Positions 35,494 through 46,119 of a stretch of DNA of 64,000 nt are shown one piece after another. The number at the start of each line of letters is the position of its first letter. Position 1 is the first letter of the stretch. Both the position numbers and the translations under genes were made by a program. This DNA is from Pleionea sediminis (GTDB taxonomy: Bacteria; Pseudomonadota; Gammaproteobacteria; Enterobacterales; Kangiellaceae), in NCBI RefSeq assembly GCF_007570825.1, contig NZ_SUNB01000001.1:1302001-1366000 (forward strand). The letters are read 5' to 3'. A model generated the notes under the pieces. That model was not told the origin of the DNA. It searched no databases and saw only the letters and a program-made list of their open reading frames with translations.

Positions 35494-35967
35494 CTAAGCA
35501 CTTCGAAGCTCTCTAATTAACGACTCAATTTTATCAAGATCTGGAATGGTGGACTGGATAGAACCAATTTGCACTTTGGCTTTATCAGCAGCTCCTAATT
35601 CAGCACCTTCAACCATGGAAACAGAAGGTTCTGTAACATGGGTTAGTCTAGGTATACCTTGCACGACAATTCCTATGTGAGTCATGTCTTCGTGTTCATT
35701 CAAGGTATTTACTATTGCAACACGAGCTCGTTTATTTGCTTGCGCATCTGATGCGCCATTCATAACATCAAGCGACACCATCGGCAAATCTTGCCCGTGC
35801 CAATGAACTGTACCAATGTACCAATCTGGTCCTGTTTTATCGAGCTCAACATCACTAAAAGGAACAATCTCGGAAACCGTTGCATTAGGAAGAAGAATGC
35901 TTTGTTCGATGATTGGAATCATTAAGCTGTAAACTTCTGGTACCGTTGATTCTGACACTTGATTCAC
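35494..35967 (-). CDS. chpC: CheW-like protein ChpC of the Pil-Chp system
   Basis: A 157-residue CheW-fold adaptor (SLMIPIIEQSILLPNATVSEIVPFSD, then WHGQDLPMVSLD near residues 55-66) that may link receptors to the ChpA kinase. In Pseudomonas chpC closes the pilGHIJK-chpABC cluster and is dispensable for twitching, acting in some chemotactic responses. It follows the chpB stop by 9 nt. Family is secure; the ChpC name comes from position. Confidence 0.85.
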   Translation of the reverse strand: MNQVSESTVPEVYSLMIPIIEQSILLPNATVSEIVPFSDVELDKTGPDWYIGTVHWHGQDLPMVSLDVMNGASDAQANKRARVAIVNTLNEHEDMTHIGIVVQGIPRLTHVTEPSVSMVEGAELGAADKAKVQIGSIQSTIPDLDKIESLIRELRSA

Positions 35968-35976
35968 CTCGATCGG

Positions 35977-38655
35977 TTATGCGCTTTTAACTCGCGCGTT
36001 GTGCATATACTCAGTTAAGTGTTCGGCAAGTTCTTCTGGATTCCCAACGTAATCCGCTCTTTCTTTCTCAAGTATACTTTCTGGCATGCTGCTGTTAGCG
36101 CAAGACTCTGGCGACTGTATCCAAACTCTGACTTTATGGTTAGCGACTTGCTCTACACCCACGCTACCATCATTGCCCATTCCAGAAAATATGATAACAC
36201 CACAATTATGTTGATACACTTGTCCCGCCTCAACGATCACATCATCGATACACGGAGAATAAGGTGGTGTCCATTTTTCACTAGTGACATCAACAAAGCC
36301 ATCTTTATCAAAAGTTAATTTGCTGTTTATTGGTGCTATGTAAACACATCCTTTTTCTATTTTCATTTGCTGCTCAACAATAACTGAGCGAAATGCTGTT
36401 TGAGAATCCAAAATATTACAAAGTACAGGCAAAAAACTTTCATCAATATGTTGTGCAAGAACAAATGCCGACTCAGTTTCAGCGGGTAAAGCTTGCAAAA
36501 ACCTCTTTACCGCAGCCGGCCCACCTAACGAAGCCCCAAGAATCCACAGTTGTTGGTCTGGCACATCTTCAAACTCTTCTTCGAGTTCAACAAATTGCAT
36601 ATCTGCAGCGGTATCATCAAGTAACGGAATATCTTCGTTCTCTTCAACTTCTGCTAGTTCAATTTCGCTTTCGGGAACTCCTAATTCCAAACTTTCGTTC
36701 TGAGCGTCATCCGACTCTAAAAACTCTTGTCCTGAAATAGAACCATTTTCATGTTCTGTTGGGTGCTCCTTCCATTCTAATTCATGTTCAGGAAGATCCG
36801 TGGGGTAAACATCACCCAATGATTCCTCATCAGGATGAACAACAGGATTAGTGTCCGTAGAAAATTCCAATCCTTCATTCATTAAACTTTCACCCAGTTC
36901 GTTTAATTCTAATTCTTGATGATCTTCTGAAGACAACGTCGGTGACTCTGATTTAGACTCAAGTTCATCTATTTCATGATCTTCAATATCGAGTGAAAAT
37001 TCTTCATCACTTGAATCATCGCTTTCATCTTCTGCTTCTAAACTCAAAGAGAGTTCTGATTCGGTGGCATCTATTGGAGTTATGGAGTCATTAACTTCTT
37101 CTGAGTCAGAATCTGTTTCTAACGTCCATTCTGAAGAATCAAAACTAATATCACTCGATTCAGAATCAGATTGAGAGTTATTCGAGTCACCATCGCTCGA
37201 CAAATCTAACTCAAGGTTAAATTCTTCCTGAGAATCGAGCGTATCAAATGATGGCTCGACTTTTCCTGAAAAATTATCCTCTGAATCAAAACTTAGTGAA
37301 AAATCTTCAGTAGAGTCATTGTCTTTAGTGTTTTCGAAATCGGGAGTTGAATCTAACTCACCTCCAAGATCAAGACTTTCATGTTGTTCAACAATATTTT
37401 GTTCTTGTGAATCGGACTCGATCTCCGATTTTCTTTCGTCTTCAATACTCAGTTCGAGCCCATCTGACAAATCGAAGGCTTCTTCTGATGAAAGCTCATC
37501 ACTATCCGATAGCTCAAAACTTGAGTCATCTTCATCTAAATCGAAACCCTCTGGTGCTTCAAAAAATGGTTCTGGCTTTTCAGTATGATCTTCACGATTT
37601 AATGCCGGGGGTTCACTTTCATACGAGTCAGTAAAACTTTCTTGGTCCGATGAGTGTTGTTCTTCATCTAGCAACATCGGAGACTCTTCATTAACGATGC
37701 TCTCATCGCTTTTTGATTCTGAAGAATCTTCGACAGTCAATCCAGTAGCCACTGGTTCTTCGGGCTCATCTAACTCTTCTTTTGAATTTTCTTTTTCTAC
37801 AACTTCGCGACCGCTAGACTCAAGAAAAGCATCTAATTCAGATTCAAAACTGTCCATATCGTTCGAATAGTTTTCGACACTAAAACTAGCGCTCGTGCTT
37901 TCCTGCTCAACAATCGAATCATTCCCATCTTGATCCGCGACGTCACTCAAGTCATAACTGTCGGCATCCATTAAATCTGATACTGATGATAAGTTTTCTG
38001 ATATATCCTCTAGTCCTGATGAATCATTATCAATGTGTGCATCTTCTGAAGCTGAAGTTTCATTCTCTGCATCTTCACTGACAACATCAAGAGTACTCGA
38101 TAACTCATCAGCAACTTGTTGAATGGGATCTGCCAACTCAGACTTGGCTTCTCCTATATCAGCTAAATCTTGCAGAGTATCGGACAACATTTCTGTTGCC
38201 TCATTTAATCGGTCAACGGAACCGTCTGTTTCTTCACTATCTAAAGAAAGGTCACTTTGATCCGACTCAGAGGACTGCTGAGAATCAGGAGTGTCTTGAC
38301 TTTCCTGTCGTTGAGCAGGCATTTCGACGCCCGCCATATCGTAGAGGCGCTCGATTTGTTTTTCTATCCAGAATTCTGGATGTGTCTGTTTTGTCAGAGA
38401 TCCTCGTTCATGAAAAAATACAGCCACTTTAGACTGGTCTAATAAATCATCTAATTGATCGGTCCAGTCCTCATCATTGATATCCAATAACCAAATATGG
38501 AGATCTGAACGATCAATATGCTCTGCGGTAATTTCTGCAGGAGCAACTTCGCATAAAAAAGGAATGCCTCGTTGCTCAAGCAATTCTGCATAACGTTGAG
38601 ATTCGTCACCACCTGAAGTGATGAGCCCAATTGATAAACTTTCCCCACTACTCAT
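35977..38655 (-). CDS. chpB: CheB-type methylesterase ChpB with giant acidic linker
   Basis: An 892-residue protein that should remove methyl groups from PilJ. Residues 1-120 form an alpha/beta domain resembling a receiver that lacks clear phosphorylation residues. Residues about 120-690 are a very long Ser/Glu/Asp-rich, probably disordered linker. The C-terminal 200 residues are a CheB catalytic domain with the triad S709 (GASLGG), H736 (QHIDESF) and D829 (GMGNDG). The usual ChpB is near 340 residues, so the linker more than doubles it. The gene abuts chpA, with 9 nt to chpC. Confidence 0.9.
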   Translation of the reverse strand: MSSGESLSIGLITSGGDESQRYAELLEQRGIPFLCEVAPAEITAEHIDRSDLHIWLLDINDEDWTDQLDDLLDQSKVAVFFHERGSLTKQTHPEFWIEKQIERLYDMAGVEMPAQRQESQDTPDSQQSSESDQSDLSLDSEETDGSVDRLNEATEMLSDTLQDLADIGEAKSELADPIQQVADELSSTLDVVSEDAENETSASEDAHIDNDSSGLEDISENLSSVSDLMDADSYDLSDVADQDGNDSIVEQESTSASFSVENYSNDMDSFESELDAFLESSGREVVEKENSKEELDEPEEPVATGLTVEDSSESKSDESIVNEESPMLLDEEQHSSDQESFTDSYESEPPALNREDHTEKPEPFFEAPEGFDLDEDDSSFELSDSDELSSEEAFDLSDGLELSIEDERKSEIESDSQEQNIVEQHESLDLGGELDSTPDFENTKDNDSTEDFSLSFDSEDNFSGKVEPSFDTLDSQEEFNLELDLSSDGDSNNSQSDSESSDISFDSSEWTLETDSDSEEVNDSITPIDATESELSLSLEAEDESDDSSDEEFSLDIEDHEIDELESKSESPTLSSEDHQELELNELGESLMNEGLEFSTDTNPVVHPDEESLGDVYPTDLPEHELEWKEHPTEHENGSISGQEFLESDDAQNESLELGVPESEIELAEVEENEDIPLLDDTAADMQFVELEEEFEDVPDQQLWILGASLGGPAAVKRFLQALPAETESAFVLAQHIDESFLPVLCNILDSQTAFRSVIVEQQMKIEKGCVYIAPINSKLTFDKDGFVDVTSEKWTPPYSPCIDDVIVEAGQVYQHNCGVIIFSGMGNDGSVGVEQVANHKVRVWIQSPESCANSSMPESILEKERADYVGNPEELAEHLTEYMHNARVKSA

Positions 38656-41600
38656 TTACTGCTTTCCGGGTAATAGTGACTCTATTGTTTGTAACAGGTC
38701 GACTTCATTATAAGGTTTACCCATGTAGCGGTTTACACCAATTGACTCAGCTCGCTCTCTGTGTTTTTCACCAGTACGAGATGTGATCATAATGATAGGT
38801 AATTTCTTTAACTTGTCATCATGCCGAATGATGGTCGCGAGTTCGAATCCATCCATTCGAGGCATTTCAATATCGAGTAACATAACATCAGGTTGATGTT
38901 CTTGAAGAACATTAAGAGCATCAACACCATCTTTCGCCAGAACAACTTCATAGTCATGACGTTGTAACAAGCGCTGTGTAACTTTACGGACCGTTATCGA
39001 ATCATCAACAACCATTACGGTCGGTACTTTATCTTCTTCAACTTCTTCATAAACTGCGGAGTCAATATCCATGACAGCATCTGCACGACGCGTTAATGCA
39101 GGTACATCAAGTATTAATACGACTCGGCCATCACCAAGAATTGTTGCGCCAGACAAGCCGCTTAAAAGACTTAATTGTTGGCCAACAGATTTCACAACGA
39201 TCTCACGGCTACCCATCAATTCATCAACTTGAACAGCTGTCGGATGCTCTGCGCCATGCAACAAAAGTACAGGTAAAGGCTTAGTAATGCCTTCTAAATC
39301 GGGGCGAGTATGGTGGTCTAGCAAATTACCCATATAACGCATGTGATATGGCATTCCAGCATACTCAAAACGTGCTTCAGGATTGTCGTAATATTCTTGT
39401 ATTTCAAATGGACTGACTCGAACAATACCTTCAATATTAGTTAGCGGTACCGCATAAACATCTTCGCCGACTTTGATCATTAATGCCTGGTTCACGGACA
39501 CCGTGAAAGGAAGTTTAACCGTAAAGGTGGCACCTTTACCTTGCTCTGAGTGGATCTCAACAACCCCACCCATTTGCTTAATTTCACTACTTACAACGTC
39601 CATCCCGACACCACGACCCGAGATTTGAGTCACTTTTTGTGCCGTCGAGAAGCCTGCTTCAAAAATCATTTGCTGTAACTCATGATCACTTAATTCAGAC
39701 TGCTCGGTAATTAATCCTCTTTCGAGTGCCTTCTTTTTAATAGCACTCATGTTTAATCCACGACCATCATCCTGTATTTCTATAAATATTTCTGAACCTT
39801 CACGGTATAAACGAATTCTGATTTTACCGGTCTCAGACTTACCAGAAGTTTGACGCTCTTCAGGATTTTCAATACCGTGGTCCATGGCATTTCGAAGCAT
39901 GTGCTCAATCGGAGCAATCATACGCTCAAGTACTGTGCGATCCATCTCACCTTCTGCCACGATAGACAAGTCAACGGCTTTGTTCAATTCATTACCAATT
40001 TGACGCACAATTCTTCTCAGTCGTGGAACCAAGCTTTCAAAAGGAACCATACGTGTCCGCATTAAACGTTCGGACATTTCGGTATTCACTCGTCCTTGCT
40101 GCAACAGCAAAGTTTCCGAATCAGAAGCCAGGTTATCGATAGTATCTCTTAAGTTTGCAAGGTCAGCCGCCGACTCACCAAGGCTTCGAGTTAATTCCTG
40201 TTGACGTGTGTAACGGTCAAACTCTAGCGGATCAAACTCTTCATAATCGACACCCGCTATTTCACGTCGATACTCAATTTGTGCATCCGTTTCTATTTCA
40301 AGATTACGCAATTGCTCCCGCATTCGCTCTAGCGCTTGCGTCATCTCATCAAGGTTGTATCTTAGCACCGTCACTTGCTGTTCAAGACGCGCTCTAAATA
40401 TTGAGGTCTCACCCGACAGATTAACCAGACTTTCTAGTTGGTCGGAAGCTATACGCACAACTTCTTGTTGCTTCGCGCGCTTATCTTTATCACCCGACGC
40501 TTTTCGCTCGCGCTTTTCCGCAGGTCTTTTCTTTTCGGGTTTTACAATTGGAACAACATCCGCTTCTGTTTTCGGAGCTGGAACAGAAGTTTGAGCTGGC
40601 GCTGCCGGTAAGTCTCCTGTCTTACTAAGAACGTCTAACTGCTCCATATAAGCAGCAGGTGTGGTTAACATTCTTGAAGCACCAACTTCATCAACCATCT
40701 TATGAATGACATCATAACCGCGCATTACAAATTGAATATGAGTTGGTTTGGGTTCAATAGAACCTTCAGCTACTTTTTCAAAATAGGTTTCTAGTTCGTG
40801 AGTTAAATTACCCAATGACTCAAGATTAGAAAGTCGTGCACCACCTTTCAGCGTATGAAGACTTCGTTGTAATTTTTCGATGTCTTCTTTATTTGATGGT
40901 TCGGCACTCCAATGTTGAAGTGCTTCATCCATGTTTTGCAGAATTTCCTCAGCTTCTTCAAGATAAATTTCGAGGACTTCCTCGCCATCCTCATCTAATT
41001 CAACTTTATGTACTTCACCTTCCGCGGCAGGAGCTTCAGCCTCTGCTGGTTGTTCAGCAGCTTGTTCAGGCGTTTCTGTTACTTGCTCTTCTTCGACAGT
41101 TTCAGCCGGAGTAGTTTCAGGCTCAGTAATAGAGATCGCTTCACCTGCAATCGCTTTTCGTATTTTTTCAATGAGCGATTCATCTTGATCATAACTTCCG
41201 TCGTCACCTAGTTGTTCGACAACATTGCGGAAATTATCCAATACTTCATAAGAAAGTTGCGCATGTGCAGGCGATGGCTCTAATTGCTCAGTGTTAATGG
41301 CCTCATATAAATCTTCTAAGGCATGCGCAAGATTACCAACGCTCATGATGCCCGCCATACGAGCACTACCTTTAAAAGTATGCAAATTTCTTTGAAGATT
41401 ATTAACCGGCAATAGATCTTGTGGCTTTTCGCTCCAACTCTCTAAGTTAGTTTCAATTTCTTCAATCAGTTCTTCTGCTTCTTCAAGGAAGAACTCAAGT
41501 AATTCTTCGTCAATTTCATCTTCGGCTTCATGAACATCTTCCGGACGAATGGTCTCAGAAACTTCTTCAGATTCCTCAACAGGCTCTGGTTTATGAGTAA

Positions 41601-44600
41601 CAATTTGTGGTTGAGACGTTGCCTTTTTAGCATGCCACTCTTTGAGCTCTTGAATGAGCTCACTTGGGTCATCAAGTTTGTGCTCAACAGCGGCCGTATT
41701 TAATAGCTCCAGCACGCAGTCTAATGCGCGAGATCCCAGAGTATAAAATTCGTCATCCATTGTTAATTGATCGGGCTTTGATACGAAACTTTCAAGTGCG
41801 GTGGCCAAAGACTCAACCTCTTCAAGCATTGCCATATTCGCACCACGCTTTAAGGTGTGCATTTCAGCTTGCAAATTATGTTGAGCTTCAATAGAACCTT
41901 TATTTTGCCAAGTATTCAATAAGTCTTGAGCTTCAGAAACAATGTCCATTCCCTCTGCAAGGAAAATACTTAATAATTCTGGATCGCGATGAACAACAGG
42001 AGCTTCTTTAGACTGTGGCTCTCCTGATAATTGCAACAATGCAGACCGTTGGTCATTGAATACTTGCATCAACTTGTCTTTTTGATCGCTGATGTAATGC
42101 TTATGTGATTTCAATGAGTCAATGCAATGTCCTAAATACTCATTCGCATCAACTAAGGCATCTCTAAAATCATCATGAAGGCTAACGTCCCGTTGTTTAA
42201 ACTCTTTTACTAAGGATTCAAGGGGTCCAGCTAAATCAGCAACCTCAGGCACCTCGGCCATATGAGCACTACCTTTTAAGGTATGCATTGCTCTTAAAAG
42301 TTCATCTGTTGCTTTTGAACCATGCTCATTCTGCCAATTATCAATCGTATTAGTGATGACTTCTAAGTGACCTTCAGCTTCATGAACAAATATTTCAAGT
42401 AATACGGGATCAATATCAGAACTAATCGATTCTTCTGTTGCTTTTGAAGCTCCGATTTGTGGACGAGCCGATTCAGGCTCTTCGACATCAGGAAAATCTG
42501 TATCCAAAGATTCTACGTCGGCCTCACTATCAGACAAATCTAAAGCAGGTATATCTTCTTCGTCTGACTCTTCTGCCATGCTCTCAGAAATTTCAAGCAC
42601 ATCATCAACACCGACAGGCTCAAAGTCACCTTCAGAATCTTCTTCACTGAGTTCTGGAATTTCTTCTTCGGTCAATTCAATTTCTGGAACTTCCTCTTCC
42701 GGTAACTCAATTGCTTCTTCTTCCAATTGAGGTTCAGGAACAGACTCTTCTTCCGGTTCTGGCTCTAAAGATATTACTTCAACATCCGGAGTAATTTCAG
42801 GTTCTTGTTCTTCAACCTGAGGAGTTGTTTCTTCAACTTGCGGGGGCGTTTCTTCAACAGGCGGTGGTGTCTCAGTAGCAACAGGTTCTGCGGGTTTTTC
42901 CTCAGCTGTTGGCGCAACATATTTTTCACCTTTAGCGATGGCATGAGCCCGCGCCATTATTTCATCTGGTGTTTCATCTGGAACTTTATTTTTAGAGAAC
43001 GCATCTACCAGTTTAGGCATGAAATCTGTTGCATCTTTCATGACATCGAGAGCATCTTTATCCAGATTGATCGTTTCATCAATAACACGATTTAGCATAT
43101 TTTCGATCGACCAAGCCAGCTCTCCAGCTAGGCTCGCACCGACCAACCGACCACTTCCTTTTAAAGTATGGAACGAGCGTCTTATTGTTGATAAAGATTC
43201 AGAATCATCACGATCAGCAACCAATTTAGGATAAAGACTATTAATACTCTCAAGCTCTTCTTCCGCTTCCTCTAAAAAGATTTCTAAAACATCGTCATCG
43301 ATAAGCGATTCATCGAAATCTTTTGCTGGTTGTGGCTTTTCAGGCTCCTTTTGCGGTTGCTTGGGAGGCTCTGCCGCTGCTTCAGCTGGCTTCGATTCAG
43401 GCTGCTTGGGCTCCGTTGGAGTAACTTCTTTTTCAACTTCAGGTTCAGGAGTAACCTCAGGAGGTTGCTCAGGGCTAGCTTTCGCAAGCTCTTCATCTAA
43501 TATTGCTTCGCTATTTTTAGCCGCTTTCAGTATTGAATGTGTTGCTGCCGAAGCAACTTCACCATAATTCTCAAGGCAGTATTCAACTGAAGTCACAATA
43601 TCAGCCAAAGCATCCATGACTTTTTCTTCAGGCTTATAGTGATCTTTTAATAGTCGTCGCTCGATAAATTCATGGGCTTTAGCCAAAAGCTCCGACGCTT
43701 CTGAAAAGCCTACAATTTGAAGTCCGCCTTGAATCTCAATCAACAGCATGGGGACATCATTTAGGAGGTCGAAGTTAAAAGACGATGCGATAAAATCGAC
43801 AACTTTCTCTTTTGCTTTTTGCAAATTACCACGGCTGGCTTTAAGTAACTGCATTTTGGCATCGTCAAGCTGCGCTTCTGCAGCAGCTTGATCTTGTTTT
43901 TGTGCCAGTTCTTCAGGAGTATTTTCTTCAGATAAGCCAACATCTTCAGACTTCACATTCGCCAAGTTAGCTTCAACAAAAAGTAACGCTCCAGCTACGT
44001 CCATTACAATTGCATCAGATATTTCTTCACCTGACTCAACAACTTTGTGGAGTGTTGCGATTTGTTGCTTAATAACATCCCGTGGTATACCAAGCCCTAA
44101 AATTCCAAGCGTGTCAGTAATTTGCTTTAAGCTAGGTAAAAGATCTTTTATTTTACTATTGCTCTTATCGCCACCTCTAACAAACAAGTCGAGCGTATCT
44201 TTTACATTAATTAAATCATCGTTTATCGCACTAACAACAGTTTCTATCGCGCCACTGTCTGGGCCTTTCAATCGACGTCGCTGTTCTTCAACTTCATCGT
44301 CTGTAAGCATGCTAGAACTTAAGTTAAAGCGCTCTTTTAAACGAACAACTTTCTCATTTTTAGAAGTTGATTTAGCAACGTAATACAGTAAGTTTTGCAA
44401 TAATTCATCTGGAATAGTGTCTTCTAGAGCTTTTGCCCCAAGATCTGCGAGACGTTTTATATGACGGTCTATTTTTCCTAATAAACCGTGAACCGCAGCG
44501 TCTTTGTATAATCCCTTTTCAAGGATCGAAAACAAAAATCCATCGGCAACCCACCACAAATGCGCAACAGAATATCCAGAGGTAACTTCTTCAAGCTTTT

Positions 44601-45198
44601 CTAGAACCTTATGCATTCGCTGGATGCCTTCTTTGACACCCTGTCCGCGCATTACATTAAGTAAACCTTTTTGATAATGAGCACGAAATTTCTTTGCAAA
44701 TTCAGAGAAAGATTTTTCGTCGACAGGCTTTTTACCTGCTGCAGATGATGGAGGCTCCACACCAGAAATATCAGGTGTGAATATAGCACTCTCAGAAACA
44801 GGTCCTGCTCCACGCGAGCTGCGCAAGTCGTTAAGTAGCGGCAACAATATAACTGGAACATCTCGTTGACCTGATTGAACGCGATCCAGATAAGATGGCA
44901 GCTGCAACATGCTTGCCATCAAAACTTCTAAAGCTTTTTCTTTAGCAACAAATTTTCCATCAGCAATTGCTTGAGCCAGATATTCCATTTCTTCAGCAAA
45001 CAGTGCAGCACCACGAAACTCTAACATTTGTAGAGTACCGCGTACTTGATGCAAACAGCTTATACAAAAACGTATTTGCGTAACATCACTGTCATTTTCG
45101 GCAAAGGCTTCCAAACCCTGACGTGCTTGATCCAGAGATTTGTTTATTTCTTTGCGCACCCAACCCAGTGCTAATTGTTCATTCGAATCGGCCATCAT
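38656..45198 (-). CDS. chpA: Hybrid chemotaxis histidine kinase ChpA (PilL)
   Basis: A 2180-residue cytoplasmic kinase at the centre of the Pil-Chp array. Two degenerate Hpt-like regions at the N-terminus (CLHQVRG near residue 50) are followed by five Hpt domains with histidines 677, 972, 1114, 1273 and 1448 (HTLKGS, HTLKGS, HTLKRG, HTFKGS, HTLKGG). Acidic Pro-rich linkers join them. Then come the dimer helices, an HATPase with NAMDHGIENPEER near 1770 and GRGVGMDVV, a CheW domain and a C-terminal receiver with the Asp in LLDIEMPRMDG near 2108. It phosphorylates PilG and PilH and, in Pseudomonas, drives cAMP and twitching. Confidence 0.96.
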   Translation of the reverse strand: MMADSNEQLALGWVRKEINKSLDQARQGLEAFAENDSDVTQIRFCISCLHQVRGTLQMLEFRGAALFAEEMEYLAQAIADGKFVAKEKALEVLMASMLQLPSYLDRVQSGQRDVPVILLPLLNDLRSSRGAGPVSESAIFTPDISGVEPPSSAAGKKPVDEKSFSEFAKKFRAHYQKGLLNVMRGQGVKEGIQRMHKVLEKLEEVTSGYSVAHLWWVADGFLFSILEKGLYKDAAVHGLLGKIDRHIKRLADLGAKALEDTIPDELLQNLLYYVAKSTSKNEKVVRLKERFNLSSSMLTDDEVEEQRRRLKGPDSGAIETVVSAINDDLINVKDTLDLFVRGGDKSNSKIKDLLPSLKQITDTLGILGLGIPRDVIKQQIATLHKVVESGEEISDAIVMDVAGALLFVEANLANVKSEDVGLSEENTPEELAQKQDQAAAEAQLDDAKMQLLKASRGNLQKAKEKVVDFIASSFNFDLLNDVPMLLIEIQGGLQIVGFSEASELLAKAHEFIERRLLKDHYKPEEKVMDALADIVTSVEYCLENYGEVASAATHSILKAAKNSEAILDEELAKASPEQPPEVTPEPEVEKEVTPTEPKQPESKPAEAAAEPPKQPQKEPEKPQPAKDFDESLIDDDVLEIFLEEAEEELESINSLYPKLVADRDDSESLSTIRRSFHTLKGSGRLVGASLAGELAWSIENMLNRVIDETINLDKDALDVMKDATDFMPKLVDAFSKNKVPDETPDEIMARAHAIAKGEKYVAPTAEEKPAEPVATETPPPVEETPPQVEETTPQVEEQEPEITPDVEVISLEPEPEEESVPEPQLEEEAIELPEEEVPEIELTEEEIPELSEEDSEGDFEPVGVDDVLEISESMAEESDEEDIPALDLSDSEADVESLDTDFPDVEEPESARPQIGASKATEESISSDIDPVLLEIFVHEAEGHLEVITNTIDNWQNEHGSKATDELLRAMHTLKGSAHMAEVPEVADLAGPLESLVKEFKQRDVSLHDDFRDALVDANEYLGHCIDSLKSHKHYISDQKDKLMQVFNDQRSALLQLSGEPQSKEAPVVHRDPELLSIFLAEGMDIVSEAQDLLNTWQNKGSIEAQHNLQAEMHTLKRGANMAMLEEVESLATALESFVSKPDQLTMDDEFYTLGSRALDCVLELLNTAAVEHKLDDPSELIQELKEWHAKKATSQPQIVTHKPEPVEESEEVSETIRPEDVHEAEDEIDEELLEFFLEEAEELIEEIETNLESWSEKPQDLLPVNNLQRNLHTFKGSARMAGIMSVGNLAHALEDLYEAINTEQLEPSPAHAQLSYEVLDNFRNVVEQLGDDGSYDQDESLIEKIRKAIAGEAISITEPETTPAETVEEEQVTETPEQAAEQPAEAEAPAAEGEVHKVELDEDGEEVLEIYLEEAEEILQNMDEALQHWSAEPSNKEDIEKLQRSLHTLKGGARLSNLESLGNLTHELETYFEKVAEGSIEPKPTHIQFVMRGYDVIHKMVDEVGASRMLTTPAAYMEQLDVLSKTGDLPAAPAQTSVPAPKTEADVVPIVKPEKKRPAEKRERKASGDKDKRAKQQEVVRIASDQLESLVNLSGETSIFRARLEQQVTVLRYNLDEMTQALERMREQLRNLEIETDAQIEYRREIAGVDYEEFDPLEFDRYTRQQELTRSLGESAADLANLRDTIDNLASDSETLLLQQGRVNTEMSERLMRTRMVPFESLVPRLRRIVRQIGNELNKAVDLSIVAEGEMDRTVLERMIAPIEHMLRNAMDHGIENPEERQTSGKSETGKIRIRLYREGSEIFIEIQDDGRGLNMSAIKKKALERGLITEQSELSDHELQQMIFEAGFSTAQKVTQISGRGVGMDVVSSEIKQMGGVVEIHSEQGKGATFTVKLPFTVSVNQALMIKVGEDVYAVPLTNIEGIVRVSPFEIQEYYDNPEARFEYAGMPYHMRYMGNLLDHHTRPDLEGITKPLPVLLLHGAEHPTAVQVDELMGSREIVVKSVGQQLSLLSGLSGATILGDGRVVLILDVPALTRRADAVMDIDSAVYEEVEEDKVPTVMVVDDSITVRKVTQRLLQRHDYEVVLAKDGVDALNVLQEHQPDVMLLDIEMPRMDGFELATIIRHDDKLKKLPIIMITSRTGEKHRERAESIGVNRYMGKPYNEVDLLQTIESLLPGKQ

Positions 45199-45222
45199 GC
45201 CTGCTCCGTGTAACTTCTGTTT

Positions 45223-46098
45223 TTAACCACCAGCACGTAAATAAGCTTGGCAGTGTTTGGTGGATACTTTTTCTATTAAAGGGTGGGAAAGATTATTAAG
45301 CTCTCCGGGTCCTAATACTAATAATCCACCAGGTGCAAGTCGGTTAACTAGCTGTTCAACAATTTGTTGGCGTCGATTATTTTGAAAATAAATCAATACA
45401 TTTTGGCAATAGATCACGTCGTATAACTGCTTTGGCGACGACTCAAGTTCTTGTATATTTGCCTGAACGAAACAGGTTCGATGCCTGAGTTGATTTTTCA
45501 CCTGATAATAACCATCAGCTAAACTGTCGAAATATTTTTCGATTAAGACAGGAGATACATGCATCAATCGTCTTTGATGATAAATACCTTCCCTTGCTTG
45601 AGCTAAAGCGGGAAAGCTAATATCGACTCCTGTTAATCCAAAATAAAACTTTTTCGTACGCTCTAGTTTAGAGGTATCCAAATCGCTTAACATCATTGCC
45701 AAGCTGTACACTTCTTCGCCCGTAGAACAACCAACACTCCAAACTTGCGCGTTTAATGGCTGGGCTGAATCGGATTTAGAAGCATTTTTAATCATTTTTT
45801 CAACGTGCTTTTTAACCAGCTCAATAGACTCGTTATCTCTAAAGAATCGCGTTTCATGAACCGTTAATAGATCGACGAGACTCGCCCACTCAACTGCCGA
45901 GCCCACACTTCGGTCTAGACTTTCAAAATAAGCTTGGTATGAGTCGAAACCTTTTTCTCGCATGCGTTGCGCTAGATTGGTTATCAGAAAAGATTTTCTA
46001 TTTTCAGACAACCAAACACCGGTTCGCTCTTCCAATAATGACTGCCAACGTTTGAACTCTTCTGAGTCCATATCTGGCATTTGATCATAAGCCGCCAT
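45223..46098 (-). CDS. pilK: CheR-type methyltransferase PilK
   Basis: A 291-residue SAM-dependent protein-glutamate methyltransferase for the receptor PilJ. The N-terminal helical domain (residues 1-85) is followed by the catalytic domain: TRFFRDNE near residue 90, the SAM site VWSVGCSTGEEVYSLAM near 118-134, and the CheR signature YDVIYCQNVLIYFQ near 230-243. It sits between pilJ and chpA, the place of pilK in Pseudomonas. Confidence 0.94.
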   Translation of the reverse strand: MAAYDQMPDMDSEEFKRWQSLLEERTGVWLSENRKSFLITNLAQRMREKGFDSYQAYFESLDRSVGSAVEWASLVDLLTVHETRFFRDNESIELVKKHVEKMIKNASKSDSAQPLNAQVWSVGCSTGEEVYSLAMMLSDLDTSKLERTKKFYFGLTGVDISFPALAQAREGIYHQRRLMHVSPVLIEKYFDSLADGYYQVKNQLRHRTCFVQANIQELESSPKQLYDVIYCQNVLIYFQNNRRQQIVEQLVNRLAPGGLLVLGPGELNNLSHPLIEKVSTKHCQAYLRAGG

Positions 46099-46119
46099 AT
46101 TAGGCTGTTATCCCGTTGC

